Assembly (NCBI GenBank): GCA_019634735.1
Contig: JAHCAT010000003.1
Location: forward strand, 1-64,000
Origin: Lysobacterales bacterium
Lineage (GTDB): Bacteria > Pseudomonadota > Gammaproteobacteria > Xanthomonadales > UBA2363
Direction of reading: 5' to 3'
Length of the DNA: 64,000 nt
The translations under genes were made by a program, and so were the position numbers. How positions within the stretch are numbered: the first letter of the stretch is position 1; each line of letters begins with the position of its first letter. Positions 61,366 through 64,000 of this stretch are shown piece after piece. The notes beneath the pieces are model-generated. The model was not told the origin of the DNA. It saw only the letters and a list, made by a program, of their open reading frames with translations, and searched no databases.

Positions 61366-61425
61366 GCGGGCGACACGATGCGCGTGCGCGCCGCCTGGTC
61401 CTGGGCGCCTGCGCAGGCGCGCCGG

Positions 61426-62373
61426 TCAGCGCTCGAATCCGTCGTCGAACAGGCAATCGGAAATCGCGGACTGGATGCGGCTGATCCGCGCGCCGGTGTA
61501 GTGCGAGAGGTAGAGCTGGCGGTCCGGTCCGAACTTGATGTCGTAGGGAAAGTCGGTGAAGCCGGTGCCGACGTCGACCACCTGGCCATCGGCGTCGACC
61601 CGGTGCAGGGTTCCAGCCGACTGGTGCAGGACCCACAGGTCGCGCCCGAAGCCGCAGCCAGTCCCGAAATCCATGGCCACCCGCGAGGGGAACTGGGCAT
61701 GAGTCAGCGCCAGCAGGCTGCCGTCGGCGGCGTACACGGAGATCCGGCCATTGCCGTCGCCGACGAAGACGCGATTGTCGGGGGCGATGGCGAGATGAAA
61801 CGCGGTGCGATTGTCGGGCAGGGTCGCGAACACCGTGGGAGCTTCCCCCGCTACGCTGATCCAGACCTGTCGCGAGCCGACATCGGCGAACAGTAGACGA
61901 CCCTGGCGGTCGAAGCGCATCTCCGACGGGTTGGTCCAGACGGTCGAGGTCCACAGGGTCGCCACGCCCTGGTCCGGCCGGATGGCGCTGATCGTGCCGC
62001 GCGTGGGAGACACCGAGTTGCCGCCGGTGAGGACGCTGCCCGCCACGCCGGAGACCACGCCCGAGACGTCGACGACCACCGGATCGGGGTCCGGCGTGGT
62101 CGCGTTGCCATAGTCGCCGATCGGCGCGCCGCCCGGTCCGATCCGCGTGAGAAAGGCAGGCACGATGCTGCCCGTGGGCGGTGCCGTGTCGCGGCCCGCG
62201 TACAGCGTGCCGTCCGGTGCGAAGGCCAGGAACACCGGCCCGGTCACCGGCTGCGCATAGGTGGTCACGTCGAAGCCCGGCACGGTCTGCGCAAACACCG
62301 GCGGCGATGCCAGCAGCAAGGCGCCGCCGAACGCGGCGAGCCTGCGGGTGCCTCGGCGAGGTGTGGTGCTCAT
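61426..62373 (-). CDS. Secreted NHL/SMP-30-like beta-propeller with DGFE-type C terminus
   Basis: Exported protein of 315 residues. Signal peptide about 1-29 (ends PVFAQ). Repeated strands (FLAFAPDGTLYAGRD; MRFDRQGRLLFADVG; LAIAPDNRVFVGDGNGRISVY; IKFGPDRQLYLSHY) suggest an NHL or SMP-30-like six-bladed propeller. It ends DCLFDDGFER, a tail of the IFxDGFE kind seen at the C terminus of many exported Lysobacterales proteins, whose role is unknown; it may be a sorting or processing signal. ATG 62373 has GGAGA five bases before it. Confidence 0.75.
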   Translation of the reverse strand: MSTTPRRGTRRLAAFGGALLLASPPVFAQTVPGFDVTTYAQPVTGPVFLAFAPDGTLYAGRDTAPPTGSIVPAFLTRIGPGGAPIGDYGNATTPDPDPVVVDVSGVVSGVAGSVLTGGNSVSPTRGTISAIRPDQGVATLWTSTVWTNPSEMRFDRQGRLLFADVGSRQVWISVAGEAPTVFATLPDNRTAFHLAIAPDNRVFVGDGNGRISVYAADGSLLALTHAQFPSRVAMDFGTGCGFGRDLWVLHQSAGTLHRVDADGQVVDVGTGFTDFPYDIKFGPDRQLYLSHYTGARISRIQSAISDCLFDDGFER

Positions 62374-62446
62374 GGGCGTCTCCATGTCGATGGTGGGGTC
62401 GGTCCCGTCCTCCACGGAAATCCGTCGACGCCGGGGCCACTGCCTT

Positions 62447-62520
62447 CGGGACTCGGGACTCGGCAACCGGGACTCGGGACTCGGGACCCGGGACTCGGGA
62501 CCCGGGACTCGGTACCCGGG
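62447..62520. repeat. 7-bp tandem array (GGGACTC type)
   Basis: Ten or so units of GGGACTC/GGGACCC, the reverse complement of the GTCCCGA units at 49970-50210. It ends in GGGAAGCGGAGCGCGATCTG, which is also found in reverse next to the array near 49900. Confidence 0.9.
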
Positions 62521-62697
62521 AAGCGGAGCGCGATCTGCTCCCCTCTCCCCCTGGGAGAGGGGCCGGGGGAGAGGGTGGTGCGGAGCGCGGTCGTCGCACA
62601 TGCGCGAAGCGCGAGCGGAGGAGATCGCAGGCTGATGCGCGACGCGCTGTCCGGGACGGCCCTCTCCCCCGGCCCCTCCCCCGCAGGCGGGGGAGGG
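62521..62697. repeat. Composite repeat element with CCCCTCTCCC hairpins
   Basis: Carries CCCCTCTCCCCCTGGGAGAGGGG and CCCCCGCAGGCGGGGGAG-type hairpins also seen at 35870-36200 and 57430-57570. No gene. It lies in the gap between the secreted propeller gene and the sugar dehydrogenase gene. Confidence 0.75.
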
Positions 62698-62800
62698 GAG
62701 AAGTGCGGTGCCGCGGCCAGTGCAAGAGAAGTGCGGTGCCGCGGCCAGTGCAGGAGAAATGCAGTGCCGCGGCCAGTGCAGGAGAGATGCGGCGCCGGGG
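62698..62800. repeat. 28-bp tandem repeat, three and a half copies
   Basis: Units start at 62698, 62726, 62754 and 62782 (partial). The unit begins GAGAAGTGCGGTGCCGCGG and ends CCAGTGCAG. Its GAGAAGTGCGGTGCC part also occurs, inverted, in the composite element at 36043-36065, so this looks like local expansion of one end of that element. Confidence 0.85.
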
Positions 62801-62864
62801 CGCGTCGGGCTGACGGCCGGCCCGGCGCTCCGCTACGCTGGCGGCAGCCCTGCCGGAGTACGCC

Positions 62865-64000
62865 ATGACCCGACTGTTCGCATTCGTCCTCGCCCTCGTA
62901 CCGCTGGCTGTCGCGGCAGAGGATCGCCACTTCGACAGCGAGAAGGGTCGCCTGCAGGTGACCCGCATCGCCGGCGACCTCGCCCATCCCTGGGGCATGG
63001 CCTTCCTGCCCGACGGCCGCATGCTGGTCACCGAGCGGCCCGGCCGTCTGCGCATCGTGACCGCCGATGGCCAGGTGTCCGAGCCGGTCGCCGGCGTGCC
63101 CGAGGTGCATGCCCGTGGCCAGGGCGGCCTGCTCGACGTCGCGCTCGATCCTGGCTTCGCAGGCAACGGCCTGGTGTACCTGTCCTACGCGATGCCCGAG
63201 GGTCGCGGCGCCGCGACCGCGGTGGCGCGCGGCCGGCTGGATGGCGAAGCCCTGGTCGACGTGCAGCGCGTGTGGGTGCAGCAGCCGGCGGTGTCCGGCG
63301 TCGACGTGCACTTCGGCTCGCGCCTGGTGTTCGCCCGCGACGGCCGGCTGTTCGTCACCACCGGCGACCGCAACCAGCGCGCCGACGCCCAGCGCCTGGA
63401 CCGCGGCCAGGGCAAGGTGGTGCGCATCGAGTCCTCGGGCATGGTGCCCGCCGACAACCCCTTCGCCAGCCGCCGCGATGCCCTGGCCGAGGTCTGGTCC
63501 TACGGCCACCGCAACATCCAGGGCGCCGCCCTGCATCCGGCCACCGGCGAGCTGTGGACGCACGAGCACGGCCCGCGAGGCGGCGACGAGATCAACATCG
63601 CGCGCGCCGGTCGCAACTACGGCTGGCCCGTGATCGGCGCCGGCATCAACTATTCCGGCCGGCCGATCCCGGAGACCGAGGGCACCGAACGCGAGGGCAT
63701 GGAACAGCCGCTGCACCTGTGGAATCCCTCGATCGCGCCCAGCGGCATGGCCTTCTACGAGCACGACCGCTTCCCGGCCTGGCGCGGCAACCTGTTCGTC
63801 GGCGCCCTGGCCTTCCAGCTGGTGGCGCGGCTGGAGCTGGACGGCGAGCGGGTGGTCCACGAGGAACGCATCCTGCTCGACCTCAGGCAGCGCATCCGCG
63901 ACGTGCGCGTCGGCCCGGACGGCTACCTCTATCTGCTGACCGACGCGCCGCGCGGCGAGCTGCTGCGCGTCGGGCTGGTCGCCGGGCGCGAGGGCGAATG
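62865..64000 (+). CDS. PQQ-dependent soluble aldose-sugar dehydrogenase, cut by window edge
   Basis: Exported beta-propeller enzyme of the soluble glucose/aldose sugar dehydrogenase family (YliI-like), 378 complete codons before the window ends. Signal peptide about 1-18 (ends AVAAE). Conserved parts: HPWGMAFLPDGRMLVTERPG, LLDVALDPGF, HFGSRLVFARDGRLFVTTGD, WSYGHRNIQGAALHP, WTHEHGPRGGDEINI and NYGWPVI. The His in GSRL/HFG and the Arg-Asn of GHRNIQG belong to the PQQ site. GGAG precedes the ATG. The last two bases are TG, so the stop may be just outside; the length is already near full. Confidence 0.9.
   Translation, partial: MTRLFAFVLALVPLAVAAEDRHFDSEKGRLQVTRIAGDLAHPWGMAFLPDGRMLVTERPGRLRIVTADGQVSEPVAGVPEVHARGQGGLLDVALDPGFAGNGLVYLSYAMPEGRGAATAVARGRLDGEALVDVQRVWVQQPAVSGVDVHFGSRLVFARDGRLFVTTGDRNQRADAQRLDRGQGKVVRIESSGMVPADNPFASRRDALAEVWSYGHRNIQGAALHPATGELWTHEHGPRGGDEINIARAGRNYGWPVIGAGINYSGRPIPETEGTEREGMEQPLHLWNPSIAPSGMAFYEHDRFPAWRGNLFVGALAFQLVARLELDGERVVHEERILLDLRQRIRDVRVGPDGYLYLLTDAPRGELLRVGLVAGREGE

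Overview
The window is a high-GC (about 70%) chromosomal segment that reads as a gammaproteobacterium, most likely of the Lysobacterales (Xanthomonadales). This rests on protein style, the maf-rng-yhdP-tldD and pyrG-kdsA-eno-ftsB-ispD orders, leaderless promoters of the TAGAnT type, and a secreted protein ending in a DGFE-type tail. That is inference; no rRNA or tRNA was seen. Almost everything is chromosomal core or ordinary accessory content. No prophage, insertion sequence, integrase or CRISPR array was found.

Layout. 0.2-10.7 kb: monothiol glutaredoxin, a degenerate SDR protein, MarC, RlmH, Maf, RNase G, YhdP, TldD and a DUF3224 lipocalin-like protein. 10.7-19.6 kb: an SGNH hydrolase, then a three-part ABC exporter (ATPase, double FtsX permease, HlyD adaptor) with a CHASE-GGDEF-EAL gene lodged inside it. 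19.6-24 kb: a four-helix membrane protein with a 23-residue companion peptide, a Tat-exported epimerase-like protein and a RES/Xre toxin-antitoxin pair. 24-33.5 kb: parE, ergothioneine genes egtB-egtD, then pyrG, kdsA, eno, ftsB, ispD. 33.6-42.3 kb: DUF3309 peptide, cardiolipin synthase, P-type ATPase, MBL/beta-CASP protein, MFS transporter. 42.3-49.7 kb: small stress-type proteins (CsbD, DUF2383, two DUF1328, DUF2061) flanking a four-gene phosphorelay that ends in a sigma-54 activator. 50-56.9 kb: NlpC/P60 lipoprotein, pirin with divergent LysR, SlyD-like FKBP, TspO, DadA-like oxidase, Nnr, TsaE. 57.7-64 kb: S9 peptidase, AmiC, a secreted beta-propeller and a PQQ-type sugar dehydrogenase cut by the window edge.

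The most interesting result is regulatory. Four sigma-54 type promoters (TGGCAYG-N4-KTGC) stand directly before four genes or operons of small or simple membrane proteins: the 345-residue membrane protein at 20117, DUF3309 at 33785, and DUF1328 at 43215 and 49248. Upstream of each lies a dyad of the form GCAG-N2-TGCA. Two of the promoters carry two such sites, spaced 31 and 21 bp apart, that is, about three and two helical turns. The sigma-54 activator gene at 47463-48842 sits between two of these targets. I propose a local sigma-54 envelope-stress regulon with its own enhancer motif.

Two other themes recur. Many genes have a -10 box 6-8 nt before the start codon, so their messengers should be leaderless. 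Intergenic gaps are filled with two kinds of dispersed repeat: 7-bp GTCCCGA-type tandem arrays, and a composite element with a 19-bp core and CCCCTCTCCC hairpins.
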